Positions 45,765-55,610 of a stretch of DNA of 64,000 nt are shown piece by piece (the first letter of the stretch is position 1; each line of letters starts with the position of its first letter). The notes beneath the pieces were generated by a model. It saw only the letters and a program-made list of their open reading frames with translations, had not been told where the DNA came from and searched no databases. This DNA is from Pyrinomonadaceae bacterium (lineage in GTDB: Bacteria > Acidobacteriota > Blastocatellia > Pyrinomonadales > Pyrinomonadaceae): positions 230,452-294,451 of the forward strand of contig JAIBCB010000005.1 of the NCBI GenBank assembly GCA_019694355.1, given 5' to 3'. The position numbers and the translations under genes are program-made.

Positions 45765-48167
45765 TTACGACCTCAGTTCTGCTATTGTAGCACCATTTCC
45801 GCCTTGGGATGACGGGGCGAATTCGAAGCGTTCGACGAGGTCGCTGGCTTTAAGAAAATGATGGACGTAGTTCTTTAACGCACCTGTCCCAAACCCGTGA
45901 ATGATACGCACACGCGGCAGGCTTGCCATATACGCTTCGTCGAGAAAGCGGTCGAGTTCGTACTCGGCGTCGGCCGTTGTTTTGCCGATAAGGTTGAGCT
46001 CTGCGGGTGAATCGCCCGCGTCGATCGGGCGATGCGTACTTTGCGGTTTTGACGTTCCCTTTGACTCTGGTGCTGTGATAACAAGGTCGCTAAGTTTTTG
46101 CCGCAGTCGGATGTTGCCGACGACGATCTGTGCAACATCATCGTCGATGCGCTCGACCTTGCCGCTCGTTCCGAAACTCGTGATGACGGTCGCCCCGATT
46201 TCGATCTTGGCGTCGCCGGACGCTTTGTTCCGGGCATTTGTGACAGGGAATGCGGACGTTTTTTTGCTGACCTTGCTAATGACGGCACGATTCAATTCGG
46301 CCTTGCGTGCGCTCCGTTCTTTCTCGAGGCGATTTTTAAGTGCCTTGTCCTCGATCGTCTCAAGAAAGGCCTTTGACTGGCGGTCGAAATCAGCAACGGT
46401 CTCAGCAAGTTTTGCTTCGAATTCCCGCATTCGCTTCTTCTCGCGTTTTTCGGCATCGTGCTCAAGCGAGCCAAACTTTGCGGCAACGATCTCGCGCTCT
46501 TCTTCGAGCGCGATACGAAGATCTTCGACGAGCCGCGTTTCGGTCTGCAGCCGTTGGAGATATTCCTCGGCCTCGCGGGCAGCGGTGTCCAGATGTTCAC
46601 GGGCGTGAGCGACGATCTTGTCGCGGATACCAAAGCGGCGAGCGATCTCGATACCAGACGACGCTCCCGCCAGGCCGGTCAGAAGGCGATAAGTTGGCTC
46701 TAGCGTTTTCTCATTGAATTCGACCGAGGCATTTACGACAGATGCATCATTAGCCGCGTACATCTTTAATCCCCGGTAATGTGTCGATGCGATGATGTGC
46801 GCACCGCATTCGCGTCGAAAATGATCGACGATCGCAACGCCTAGGGCAGAGCCTTCCTCGGGATCGGTGCCTGTTCCGGCCTCATCAAGCAGGATCAACG
46901 CAGGTGCCGAACATTCGTCGATCATCGACGCGATGTTCGACATATGCGATGAGAAGGTCGAGAGGTTCGCATTCAGCGATTGATGGTCGCCAATATCGGC
47001 GAGCACAGAGGCGTAGAAGGGTATGACAGCCTCTTTTGCGGGCACAGGAAACCCTGAAACGGCCATCAAGCTTAAGAGCCCGGCCGTCTTAAGAACGACC
47101 GTCTTTCCGCCCGCATTTGCTCCGGAAATTATCATCACTGAGCGATCTTCCGTGAGTGTGAAACTGCTCGGAACTATTGAGGTTGCGGATGACTGCGCGT
47201 CTTCCGCCCTTGCTTCATTTGCGTTCCTGATATTCTGTTCGAGCAGCGGATGCCGAGCGTCTTTGAGATCGAGCGTTCTATCGAGGGATATCTCAGGAAC
47301 GGCGCAGTTAAAGCTTCGGGCAAACGTCGTTTTTGCCTTGATCGCATCAAGTTCTGCGACCGCCTTGGCGGCCATTTCGACCTCTGCGATGTGTTCTCTG
47401 AGCAGATCGGTCAATGAGTGAAGGATACGGCCGATCTCGCGTTCTTCCTGTCCCTTGAGGTTCTGTATCTCGTTGTTTGCGTCGATCGTTTCGAGCGGTT
47501 CGACGTAAACGGTCTGGCCGCTGGATGAGAATCCGTGTGCGACGCCTAAGACCTTTCCGCGAAAATCCGACTTTACGGGAATCACGAAACGGTCGTTGCG
47601 GATAGTGACGATAGCGTCCTGAATGGCGTTTCCGGCGGAACGCATCGCAGACTCCAGCGAGCGAGTAAGCTGGGCTCGCCGGGAGTTGATCTCACGCCTA
47701 AGTTTTGCAAGCTCCGGTGACGCAGAATCATCAATCTCGCCGCCGGGAAGTATTTTTCGAGAGATCTCAGCGATCGCAGACGAAAGCTGCGGCGAAAATG
47801 TCGATACGGTCTCCCAGAGCGTCGGGCAGAATTCCTTTTCACCTTCGATGAGCGAACGAGCGGCAAGAGCCTGCGAGCAAAGGCTTGCGACAGCGGTCAG
47901 AGAAGCAGCATCAAGGGCCGCGTTCTCTATACGCAGGATTGCGAGCGGATCTGCGGGGTCGTCGATGCCGGAAAATGTCCAGAACAGATTCTTCTCTTCG
48001 GAGAGTTTTAGCGTTTCCTCCGTGGCCGCGAGAGAACGATCAAGTTCGACGCGGGAGGTAAATGGCCGCGACGCGAGCACAAGGGCTTCGCCCGAAGCGG
48101 TCTGCGCGTTCCTTGCGACAAGGTCGAGCAACCGTGCAAATTCCAATGTTTCGAGTGAATATCCCAT
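45765..48167 (-). CDS. mutS2: MutS2 endonuclease/ATPase with Smr domain
   Basis: I take the ATG at 48167, with GAGGA six bases upstream, eight bases after the previous gene. The 800-residue protein has the MutS ATPase (GANAGGKTVVLKTAG, LLDEAGTGTDPEEGSALG), a long coiled-coil (AAREAEEYLQRLQTETRLVEDLRIALEEEREIV), a KOW-like stretch (GTSGKVERIDDDVAQIVV) and a C-terminal Smr domain (LNLIGKTTADAEYELDRFLDEAYMASLPRVRIIHGFGTGAL). The usual DLRG of Smr reads LNLIG here. MutS2 resolves collided ribosomes or recombination intermediates, not mismatches. Confidence 0.93.
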   Translation of the reverse strand: MGYSLETLEFARLLDLVARNAQTASGEALVLASRPFTSRVELDRSLAATEETLKLSEEKNLFWTFSGIDDPADPLAILRIENAALDAASLTAVASLCSQALAARSLIEGEKEFCPTLWETVSTFSPQLSSAIAEISRKILPGGEIDDSASPELAKLRREINSRRAQLTRSLESAMRSAGNAIQDAIVTIRNDRFVIPVKSDFRGKVLGVAHGFSSSGQTVYVEPLETIDANNEIQNLKGQEEREIGRILHSLTDLLREHIAEVEMAAKAVAELDAIKAKTTFARSFNCAVPEISLDRTLDLKDARHPLLEQNIRNANEARAEDAQSSATSIVPSSFTLTEDRSVMIISGANAGGKTVVLKTAGLLSLMAVSGFPVPAKEAVIPFYASVLADIGDHQSLNANLSTFSSHMSNIASMIDECSAPALILLDEAGTGTDPEEGSALGVAIVDHFRRECGAHIIASTHYRGLKMYAANDASVVNASVEFNEKTLEPTYRLLTGLAGASSGIEIARRFGIRDKIVAHAREHLDTAAREAEEYLQRLQTETRLVEDLRIALEEEREIVAAKFGSLEHDAEKREKKRMREFEAKLAETVADFDRQSKAFLETIEDKALKNRLEKERSARKAELNRAVISKVSKKTSAFPVTNARNKASGDAKIEIGATVITSFGTSGKVERIDDDVAQIVVGNIRLRQKLSDLVITAPESKGTSKPQSTHRPIDAGDSPAELNLIGKTTADAEYELDRFLDEAYMASLPRVRIIHGFGTGALKNYVHHFLKASDLVERFEFAPSSQGGNGATIAELRS

Positions 48168-48175
48168 CGAGATCC

Positions 48176-48574
48176 TCAAGCGAGGAAGCGTTCGCGTATC
48201 TCGGGCGTCGGCATCATACACGAATCTTTTTTCCCAAAGAGCCGATAACGATTCTTTGCGAAAAGTTTGTAGCCCCAGTCGCGGATCGGCCGCGGCACGA
48301 TCCTGAACAGGCTGAGCAGTTTCCAGACGCCGCCGAGTCTTTGTGCGATACGCAAGGCAGCATCCGAATGAATGAACGCTCGGTCGTTGTCTATCAAGAT
48401 CACGGAGTCAACGTCCGCAGGGATCGAGTATTTTTCGATAAGTTCGCGGCCCGCGACCGATTGCAGCGGAGCAAAGCGAAACACGCCCGCCCTGTCCCGC
48501 GAAATGATGAAATTCACGCTCGCGTCGCAGAAATTGCAGACTCCGTCAAATAATACGATCGGCTGGTCTCCCAT
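48176..48574 (-). CDS. DCC-family thiol oxidoreductase-like protein (DUF393)
   Basis: 132 residues with the signature DGVCNFCDASVNF (CxxC near residue 13-16) and the helical end KLFAKNRYRLFGKKDSCMM. Substrate unknown; redox role likely. Overlaps the msrB stop by one base (TGATG) and sits just before mutS2. Confidence 0.85.
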   Translation of the reverse strand: MGDQPIVLFDGVCNFCDASVNFIISRDRAGVFRFAPLQSVAGRELIEKYSIPADVDSVILIDNDRAFIHSDAALRIAQRLGGVWKLLSLFRIVPRPIRDWGYKLFAKNRYRLFGKKDSCMMPTPEIRERFLA

Positions 48575-49026
48575 CAGGCCTTTTGCGGTATGTCTTCACC
48601 CTTTTCGAAAAACTCAAGCGATTCCGAGTTGATGCAGTAACGCTGACCTGTCGGCGGAGGGCCGTCCGGAAAGACGTGTCCTTGGTGGCCGCCGCAACGC
48701 GCACATCGGATCTCGATACGCCGCATTCCGTAGGAATTGTCCTCGATCTTTGTCAGATGATCCTTATCGAACGGAGCATAGAACGACGGCCAGCCCGTTC
48801 CCGAATGAAACTTCTTCGCAGAAGAGAAAAGCGGAAGCCCGCAAAGACGGCAAGCGTATGTGCCTTCGAGGTGGTTGTCGAGAAGGTTGCCGCAAAATGG
48901 CGGCTCCGTACCGTGGTCGAGCAGAACACGTGCCTGCTCCTCGGTCAGATCTTTTGCTAGTTCGGCTATCCTTTCTTCGCTAAGCGGTGTGATATCGAAT
49001 CCTTTTTCTGAGACTGCGTCTGCCAT
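48574..49026 (-). CDS. msrB: Peptide-methionine (R)-S-oxide reductase
   Basis: 150 residues with FHSGTGWPSFY, zinc Cys pairs (CRLCG and CARCGGHQGHVF) and catalytic Cys in GQRYCINSESL. It reduces R-methionine sulfoxide in proteins, repairing oxidation. Part of the unit msrB - DCC protein - mutS2. Confidence 0.95.
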   Translation of the reverse strand: MADAVSEKGFDITPLSEERIAELAKDLTEEQARVLLDHGTEPPFCGNLLDNHLEGTYACRLCGLPLFSSAKKFHSGTGWPSFYAPFDKDHLTKIEDNSYGMRRIEIRCARCGGHQGHVFPDGPPPTGQRYCINSESLEFFEKGEDIPQKA

Positions 49027-49035
49027 AACAATAGA

Positions 49036-50088
49036 TTAGCCCCACCAGAATGCTGCTGCAATAATGCAATAGAGGCCGATCAGAGCGAGACCTTCGAGCC
49101 AGATGGATTCGCCGTCATACACGATGAATGCTGAAACGATCACGGCCAACACCAACGCCGCCAGCAAGAGCGGAGTCAGGATGAAAGAAAGTACGGCGCC
49201 GCCGAGGAAGAACGAGAGCAGAACGAGCACAGGGAAGAGCCCAAGTGCGATCTGCAGAGAGCTGTTCAGAATAACGCTGACCGCGTAATCCGTCTGATTT
49301 CGCCACGCGAGTTGGACGCCGACGAGATTCTCGATCGAATTTCCGGCAAGAGCAACGACAACGAGGCCGGCGAACGCCGGCGCTATACCCATCGCTTCCA
49401 TCGTCGGCTGCAAAGCTTCGACGAACCAATCGGACACGAACGCCGCACCTGTTCCGGCGCAGAACAGCGTCACTATCGGGAGCCAAACAGGCCAATTATC
49501 AGCGTGTTCGGTGCTTTCGCTGCTGACGGAAAGGTCGCCTTTTACGAAAAAGTAGATACTCGCGGCCAGCAAGACCAGCATTACGACCGCAACGAATGAA
49601 TCGAGCCCGGCGATGTGAGGCTCTGCAGGCGTATGAAGTTCTTTTGCGAGTGTCGGAACCGCGAGAGCGGCGACCGCGATCAGCATCAAGGTGACGATCA
49701 TCTTCGGCGGTTCGGAACGGAATCGCTGCGTCCCGTTCTTTAGCCCGCCCAGAAAGAGAGCCACGCCGAGAACGAGGATCGAGTTGCCGAGGATCGAGCC
49801 GACCAACGCCGCCTGCACGACGGAATCAAGGCCGGCGCGAAGTGCAAAGATACAGACGAAGAGTTCGGGTAGATTGCCGAGAGCCGACTGGAGAATGCCT
49901 GTCGCTCCTGGGCCGAGTCGGCGGCCAAGCTGATCGGTCGATTCACCGACGATCACGGCAAGCAATGCCAACGCTGCGGCGGTGACGATGAAAGCAACGA
50001 TCGCGTTCGCTCCGGAATAGTGTAGGACGCCGGCTGCGATCGTGAATATCAGGCAGATCCCGACAATGATCTTCTCCTTTCGGTTCAT
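49036..50088 (-). CDS. Ca2+/H+ antiporter, CaCA family (CAX type)
   Basis: 350 residues, about eleven membrane helices, with two cation-site repeats: LGNLPELFVCIFALRAGL and ALAGNSIENLVGVQLAW (GN..E pattern). It exports calcium, or another cation, against protons. The ATG follows the lpxD stop directly (TAAATG), so the two genes are one transcript. Confidence 0.9.
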   Translation of the reverse strand: MNRKEKIIVGICLIFTIAAGVLHYSGANAIVAFIVTAAALALLAVIVGESTDQLGRRLGPGATGILQSALGNLPELFVCIFALRAGLDSVVQAALVGSILGNSILVLGVALFLGGLKNGTQRFRSEPPKMIVTLMLIAVAALAVPTLAKELHTPAEPHIAGLDSFVAVVMLVLLAASIYFFVKGDLSVSSESTEHADNWPVWLPIVTLFCAGTGAAFVSDWFVEALQPTMEAMGIAPAFAGLVVVALAGNSIENLVGVQLAWRNQTDYAVSVILNSSLQIALGLFPVLVLLSFFLGGAVLSFILTPLLLAALVLAVIVSAFIVYDGESIWLEGLALIGLYCIIAAAFWWG

Positions 50089-51117
50089 TTATTCTCCTTT
50101 GCCGAATACTTTTTTCTCGAGTGTGCGAAGACGTGACGCCATTTCGCCAAGCTTTCGAAAAGCCGCTGCCGAGCGAAGCCATTCGCGGTTATCGAAGGCC
50201 GGAATGCCCGATATCACCTTGCCGGGCTCGACATCGTGCGACGTAGCTGATTTCGCAGTAATTATCGCGTCATCGCCGACCTTCAAGTGGCCGGCAATGC
50301 CGACCTGTCCGGTCAAAATGACACGTTTGCCGATGTGCGAGCTTCCCGCCAAGCCGGTCTGAGCACAGATCAGAGCATCTTCATCGATGGTGCAGGAATG
50401 CCCGATCTGCACTAAGTTGTCGATCTTTGCACCGCGTTTTATTCGAGTTTCGCCGACCGACGCGCAGTCGATCGCCGTATTCGCACCGATTTCTACATCA
50501 TCTTCGAGAATGACGCGGCCGGTCTGCGGGATCTTTAGCCAGGCCTTCTCGGCTGTCTTTGCATAGCCAAAGCCGTCCGAACCGACTGTCGTGTTGTTAT
50601 GGATGATGCAGCGCTGGCCGACCTCGCAGTTCTCGCGGATCGATACGCCGGAATGGATCGTCGAATCCGCACCGATCTTCACACCGGAATAGATCGTTGC
50701 GTTCGGGAATATTCTTACGCCTTTTTCGATCACGGCATCGGCACCGATGACGACATTCGCGTGGATCTCCGTGTCGGGATCGACGGCTGCAGTTGGGTCG
50801 ATAACCGCCGAAGAGTGTACGAATGGTTTGAGTTCGTCAACAGGGAAGAAGGCTCGTAAGGCCTTTGTATATGCGAGATACGGGTCTTTTGCGCGTAGGA
50901 TCGCGATATCATCGCGGTTGATCACGATTCCGTCGCCGAGAAATATCGCCGATGCGCGTGTTTCGCCGATCTGTGCCGTATATTTCGGATTCGCCAGAAA
51001 CGTGATCTCGCCTTCGCCGGCAAGATCAAGTCCCGCGGCGGACGTGATCTCGATGTTCGGGTCGCCGCTTTCGATCGTCGAATCAGTTTTTTCTGCAAGT
51101 TCGAGCAGTTTCATCAT
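50089..51117 (-). CDS. lpxD: UDP-3-O-acylglucosamine N-acyltransferase LpxD
   Basis: 342 residues: N-terminal uridine-binding domain (GDPNIEITSAAGLDLAGEGEITFLANPKYTAQI) and a left-handed hexapeptide-repeat helix (VVIGADAVIEKGVRIFPNATIYSGVKIGADSTIHSGVSIREN) with the His of IGHSCTIDEDALI. Adds the N-linked acyl chain in lipid A synthesis, so this organism makes an LPS-type outer membrane. Length and layout are standard. Confidence 0.95.
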   Translation of the reverse strand: MMKLLELAEKTDSTIESGDPNIEITSAAGLDLAGEGEITFLANPKYTAQIGETRASAIFLGDGIVINRDDIAILRAKDPYLAYTKALRAFFPVDELKPFVHSSAVIDPTAAVDPDTEIHANVVIGADAVIEKGVRIFPNATIYSGVKIGADSTIHSGVSIRENCEVGQRCIIHNNTTVGSDGFGYAKTAEKAWLKIPQTGRVILEDDVEIGANTAIDCASVGETRIKRGAKIDNLVQIGHSCTIDEDALICAQTGLAGSSHIGKRVILTGQVGIAGHLKVGDDAIITAKSATSHDVEPGKVISGIPAFDNREWLRSAAAFRKLGEMASRLRTLEKKVFGKGE

Positions 51118-51212
51118 TTCTTTAAGCGAAAAGAATAACCCTGAAAGGCCTTTAATCCAAGATGGCAGTATTGCGTATCGGGGATCTTACGGTCCATTCT
51201 GGAATGAGTATT

Positions 51213-51818
51213 ATGCGTTCGATCTACATCTTCCTTGTCTTCGCGTTCTTCGTCCTTGCTTTCTTGCCCCTTGCGGCGACGGCCGAAACGCTCGAGCCGA
51301 TCACGGTCGAATCGATCACGATCTCCTCGGACGTGACCGGTGTTTCGACCGGAAGAGGCGAGTTTGCGGTCTCGTTCAGGACCGCAGATGGCGTGCTGCA
51401 TACGAGATCCGCAATAGACGGCTCATTCATGGCATTTGGCGAGGCGTTCGGCTGTTCTCCTTGCCGAAAAGGCACTACATTTCCCGGCAGTAATGCACCG
51501 GAAGGCACCATTCCGCCTTGGTATTTTATTACGTCAGGCAGCACTGCACAGCCGATCGAAACTGCACTTTTTTCCGAAGCGCGTATCTTCTATCCCGCAT
51601 TCAGAGTCCCAATGCAATCGCCGTTTGCGAGAACGACACACATCAGCTTTCCCGTATGGATGAAAGGGCCAATCAAGATCAGGAACGAACAAACAAACGT
51701 CACGCTTGTTGACAGCGAAGCCGCATTGAGCGGCCGAGCGTTCTTGTATTTCCGTCGAGGTGCGTCGCCGGCAACTTATTCATGGCGGTCTTATTCGGTC
51801 ACGCTGCAAAGAGACTAG
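51213..51818 (+). CDS. Exported protein of unknown function, 201 aa
   Basis: The ATG at 51213 opens a signal peptide (MRSIYIFLVFAFFVLAFLPLAATA); three upstream in-frame ATGs have less support. A beta-rich sequence follows (ETLEPITVESITISSDVTGVS) with two Cys in GCSPCRKGTTFPGSN. No family recognised. Divergent from lpxD. Confidence 0.6.
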   Translation: MRSIYIFLVFAFFVLAFLPLAATAETLEPITVESITISSDVTGVSTGRGEFAVSFRTADGVLHTRSAIDGSFMAFGEAFGCSPCRKGTTFPGSNAPEGTIPPWYFITSGSTAQPIETALFSEARIFYPAFRVPMQSPFARTTHISFPVWMKGPIKIRNEQTNVTLVDSEAALSGRAFLYFRRGASPATYSWRSYSVTLQRD

Positions 51819-51986
51819 CCCGCGGACCATCATTTTCCTGCCCGATTCGATAATTGTTGAAATGCCTCTGGCGTTTGTGCCAAACTATTGGTGAAAGACA
51901 AAAACTCTCACGAAAAGATTCCCCGATCTTGGTTGTGTCTCTCCTTGTGCTAAAACTATTTGATCAGCCGGAGGTATCGATATTTT

Positions 51987-52559
51987 ATGACCGAGACGAG
52001 TGCCGCAGTTCAGCGAGGAAACGCGTCAGAAACCCTTAAACACAGGCCGCTTCAGCCGTCACAGAAGCCATCGGGGGGCCGTTGGAACAGCCTTATTGCG
52101 ACGAATACCGCAATTGCGATCGGCAGCCGCATCCACGGATCCAAATCCGAGATCTACGTCAACGGGATGTGCGTCGAGCTGCAAAAAGGTTCGACGAGCT
52201 GTCCGAGTATAGTGATCGTCAACGGAGAACCGAAATTTGCGGAGAACCGCGAAATACTGCAGAATCCGACGGTCATCGTCGAGACGATCGCCAACGACGT
52301 CGATCCGCTCGGCCGCGCCGAAAAGCTCGAGGGCTATCTTGCCCTTCCAAGCATAAAAGAATGCATTCTCGTTCGCTCGGATCAAATGAGGATCGAGCAC
52401 TATGCCCGGCAGAACGCCAAGCAATGGCTCTATAAGATCTATGATGAGCGCGACGACGTTGTCTCGATCGATACGCTGAATTGCAAGGTTTCCGTCGCGG
52501 AGATCTATGCAAAAGTAGATCTCAAATTATCGGGATTAAGCTCAAGGGCGATCAACTAG
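51987..52559 (+). CDS. Uma2-like (DUF820) PD-(D/E)xK-fold protein with altered active site
   Basis: 190 residues. The middle (SIVIVNGEPKFAENREILQNPTVIVETIANDVDPLGRAEKLEGYLALPSIKECILVR) matches Uma2: SSDTREYDRGEKL-like turn, then Y. The first catalytic Asp, normally in 'PDV', is Ser74 in CPSIVIV; Glu99 and Lys113 keep positions. GGAGG lies about 12 bases upstream of the ATG. Uma2 proteins are abundant in cyanobacteria and Acidobacteriota, with unclear function; this one is probably inactive as a nuclease. Confidence is moderate for the family. Confidence 0.75.
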   Translation: MTETSAAVQRGNASETLKHRPLQPSQKPSGGRWNSLIATNTAIAIGSRIHGSKSEIYVNGMCVELQKGSTSCPSIVIVNGEPKFAENREILQNPTVIVETIANDVDPLGRAEKLEGYLALPSIKECILVRSDQMRIEHYARQNAKQWLYKIYDERDDVVSIDTLNCKVSVAEIYAKVDLKLSGLSSRAIN

Positions 52560-52580
52560 AGTCTTCGGGCACGTAAAAGC

Positions 52581-52606
52581 GAACCGGCCGCGAGAGCGGC
52601 CGGTTC
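52581..52606. terminator. Bidirectional terminator between convergent genes
   Basis: A perfect 11-bp stem GAACCGGCCGC...GCGGCCGGTTC with GAGA loop; flanking ATCGTTTATTT (plus) and GCTTTTACG (minus). Confidence 0.8.
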
Positions 52607-52611
52607 ATCGT

Positions 52612-53109
52612 TTATTTCTTCAGCATCGTCTGCTGTTCAGATTTGACCATCCACTCTCCGTTTCGCTTGACGAACGTGTCAACGATTCGTGCTTTGCCGG
52701 ATGCGCCGTTCCTTAGCGTGATGTTCTGAACGTATTGAAATACCGCAGAATCTTCGCTGAAGCTTAGAAGCTCGCCATCCGAGATGACGAATTTCTTCAC
52801 CGTCCGCTCTTTCTTTATATCAGCGAGAACCTCGTTCTTGTCCTGGATCTTGCCATCTACACCGGTCAGGACAAAATCTTCGGTCATATTCTTTGAAAGG
52901 AACGAAATGTCGCCGTCAAGGACAGCCTGCGTCAGATTCTTTTCGAACAAAAGCAGTTCGTTAAAGACATCCTGTTTTGATGGGCCAGTTTTTGCCGGGG
53001 CTTGGGCAGCATTTGAAGGCGGCTGTTGTGTGGGTCGGTCTTTGTCGTCGCCGATCTGGCATGCATACATCACAGCGGCGATCAAACCTAGGGCAAGCAG
53101 CGATCTCAT
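52612..53109 (-). CDS. Probable lipoprotein with NTF2/DUF4440-like domain, 165 aa
   Basis: I take the ATG at 53109 (AAGGA upstream). A signal (MRSLLALGLIAAVMYAC) ends at a cysteine that may be lipidated, followed by a Pro/Gln/Asn-rich linker. Residues 55-165 form a compact domain of the NTF2/DUF4440 pattern: NELLLFEKNLTQAVLDGDISFLSKNMTEDFVLTGVDG ... VDTFVKRNGEWMVKSEQQTML. Role unknown. Confidence 0.7.
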   Translation of the reverse strand: MRSLLALGLIAAVMYACQIGDDKDRPTQQPPSNAAQAPAKTGPSKQDVFNELLLFEKNLTQAVLDGDISFLSKNMTEDFVLTGVDGKIQDKNEVLADIKKERTVKKFVISDGELLSFSEDSAVFQYVQNITLRNGASGKARIVDTFVKRNGEWMVKSEQQTMLKK

Positions 53110-53250
53110 AAAAAACTTTTCCTTTTTATCGGTTGATAGATTCTTGTATTGCTGAAAATACGGGCATAGTATCGTATGGAATCTGCCCAAATGCAATGCT
53201 CCGACACGGGAAGTTGCACCGAAAAAGGCAAAAAAGTAAAAGGCAAGATC

Positions 53251-55515
53251 CTACATCAAGCTAACAGGGTCGATCTCGACAAAAACAAAACGCAATTCGA
53301 CACCGCGTTCTTCTGCGTCAGCCAAACCAATATCGAGTATCTTGCGAAGTTCCCGGCGTGATTCTGAACGGAGAATAAGCTGCATTCGATACTCGTTCTT
53401 CAGGCGTGCGATCGATGCAAATGCGGGGCCGACGATGCGGACCGTCTTTTCTCGATTCGCTGCATCAAGGCTGCGGCGAAGGGCGGTCGCAATAGCTTTC
53501 GTGCGCGGAAGGTCACGATGTCTGACCATTATCGACGCAAGTGCGACGAACGGCGGATAACGGAAATTCTCGCGATATTTGAGTTCTTCTTTGTAAAATC
53601 CTTCGTAGTCCTGAGCCATCGCCCGTTGCAGTGCGTAATGATCGGGATGATAGGTCTGGATGATCACGCGACCCGGCTTTTCACCTCGGCCGGAGCGTCC
53701 GGCGACCTGTGTGATCATCTGGAACGTTCTTTCTGCTGAACGAAGGTCGGGCAGGCCCAATCCGATATCGACACCGACGACGCCGACGAGCGTAACGTTC
53801 GGGAAATCGTGCCCTTTGGCGATCATCTGGGTGCCGACGAGCATATCGATCCGGCCTTCCGCAAAATCAAGGAGTTTCTTTTCGAGCTCGCCCTTTCGAG
53901 TGATCGTGTCGCGGTCGATGCGTTCGATCTTGAGGGCGGGGAATTTCTTTTCGAGCTGGTCGGCGAGGTTCTCAGTTCCTTCGCCAACGAAGTAGAGAAA
54001 CTCGCTCGAACATTTCGGACACTCTTTCGGTGCGGGCGAGTTGAATCCGCAGTAATGGCACGTTAGGCGAGAATCGCGTCGATGGAACGTAAGTGTGATG
54101 TCGCAGTTCTCGCACTTGATCGTCTCACCGCATTCGCGGCAAAGCACGAATTGCGAGAAGCCGCGGCGATTCAATAGAACGATCATTTGCTCCCCGCGAG
54201 ATGCAGTTTCGCCGATCGCATCGAGAAGTTCAGTTGAGAGGGCAACATCTTTGCCCGAGCGTTTGAAGACCTCGCGCATATCGACGAGTTCTGCGGACGC
54301 GAGGTTTCGTCCACCGATGCGTTCGGGCATCGAGAGCAGAGTGTACTTTCCGTGCATCGCATTGTGGAAGGTTTCCATCGCCGGTGTCGCGGAACCGAGC
54401 ACGGCGACGGCACCTGCGAGATTTGCACGCATGACCGCGACATCCCGCGCATTGTAGAACGGCGATTCCCACTGCCGATACGCCGCATCGTGCTCTTCGT
54501 CAACGATGACAAGCCCGATACTCTTGAGCGGCGCAAAGACCGCCGATCGCGTGCCGATCGCTACACGTGCTTCACCGGCCCGGATCCTCCGCCATTCATC
54601 GAACCTTTCTCCCTGCGAGAGTCCGGAATGCAGTATTGCGACCGTCGGCCCGAAGGCGGCACGAAGCTGTCGCGAGAAGACGGGCGTTAACGCGATCTCC
54701 GGTACGAGCATCAACGCGGAACGTCCCATTGCGACCGTGTGGCGGATCGCACGAAAATAAACTTCGGTCTTTCCGCTGCCCGTAACGCCGTGGAGCAGAA
54801 AGGCCTTGAACGTGCTGTCGTCTATTGCATCTGTAATTCCGCCAAGGGCGTTTTCTTGATATTCCGTAAGAGCGATCGGCGGCCGCTCAGGCAACTTTTC
54901 CGCAGAAAGCGGGTCTCTATGTATGTCTCGGATGAAAACGTCGAGAAACCGTCGCTTAACAAGCGTGTTGATCGGCGAGGCACTGGCTCCGGTCGCGTCA
55001 AGAAGATCTGTCCAGAGCATTTCGCCGCCTGCATCTTCGAGTACCGAAAGGACCGCTGATTGTGCCGGAGTAAGCTCTTTTGAATTGTCGCCAGCGGCGG
55101 GATCGAGCAATTTGACAGCCTTTTGGCGTTTTGGGCGGACCTTCTCGCTGTTCATTCCGGCGGGAAGGGCGGCCTTCAGCATCTCGCCCCAGAAAGAAGC
55201 GTAGTAATCGGCCGTCCATTCTGTGAGGCGAAGTATTTCGGGCGTAACGAGCGGTTCGTCGTCGAGAAATTCGCTCGTCGGACGAAGCTTTGCAGGATCT
55301 ACATCAAGATCTTCCGGAAGTTCGCTGTGAACTGCGACGACAAAGCCGATAAGACGCCGTTTGCCAAAAGGCACACGCACCCGCTGGCCGAGTTTTGGCA
55401 CGTTCGTTTCTTCTGCCGGCACCGAGTATGTAAAAACGCGATTGAGCGGAACGGGAAGTGCGACCTCGACGAAGTTGACCGCTTCGGCGTTTGATTGTGC
55501 TGATCCAAGCTTCAA
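53251..55515 (-). CDS. priA: Primosomal replication restart helicase PriA
   Basis: 754 residues: N-terminal 3'-DNA binding domain (FVEVALPVPLNRVFTYSVP), helicase with GVTGSGKTEVYFRA and VIVDEEHDAAYRQ, the eight-Cys zinc region (CRECGETIKCENCDITLTFHRRDSRLTCHYCGFNSPAPKECPKCSS) and GRVIIQTYHPDHYAL. It reloads the replisome at stalled forks. Standard length. Confidence 0.95.
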   Translation of the reverse strand: MKLGSAQSNAEAVNFVEVALPVPLNRVFTYSVPAEETNVPKLGQRVRVPFGKRRLIGFVVAVHSELPEDLDVDPAKLRPTSEFLDDEPLVTPEILRLTEWTADYYASFWGEMLKAALPAGMNSEKVRPKRQKAVKLLDPAAGDNSKELTPAQSAVLSVLEDAGGEMLWTDLLDATGASASPINTLVKRRFLDVFIRDIHRDPLSAEKLPERPPIALTEYQENALGGITDAIDDSTFKAFLLHGVTGSGKTEVYFRAIRHTVAMGRSALMLVPEIALTPVFSRQLRAAFGPTVAILHSGLSQGERFDEWRRIRAGEARVAIGTRSAVFAPLKSIGLVIVDEEHDAAYRQWESPFYNARDVAVMRANLAGAVAVLGSATPAMETFHNAMHGKYTLLSMPERIGGRNLASAELVDMREVFKRSGKDVALSTELLDAIGETASRGEQMIVLLNRRGFSQFVLCRECGETIKCENCDITLTFHRRDSRLTCHYCGFNSPAPKECPKCSSEFLYFVGEGTENLADQLEKKFPALKIERIDRDTITRKGELEKKLLDFAEGRIDMLVGTQMIAKGHDFPNVTLVGVVGVDIGLGLPDLRSAERTFQMITQVAGRSGRGEKPGRVIIQTYHPDHYALQRAMAQDYEGFYKEELKYRENFRYPPFVALASIMVRHRDLPRTKAIATALRRSLDAANREKTVRIVGPAFASIARLKNEYRMQLILRSESRRELRKILDIGLADAEERGVELRFVFVEIDPVSLM

Positions 55516-55610
55516 AGCAGTTGCGATTTTACAGGATGTTCTTCTTTGCCGCTATCCCGCGATGATCGTCGAGATCGCCGATAAAGCTAACGGCCGGATT
55601 TTGCGATAGA

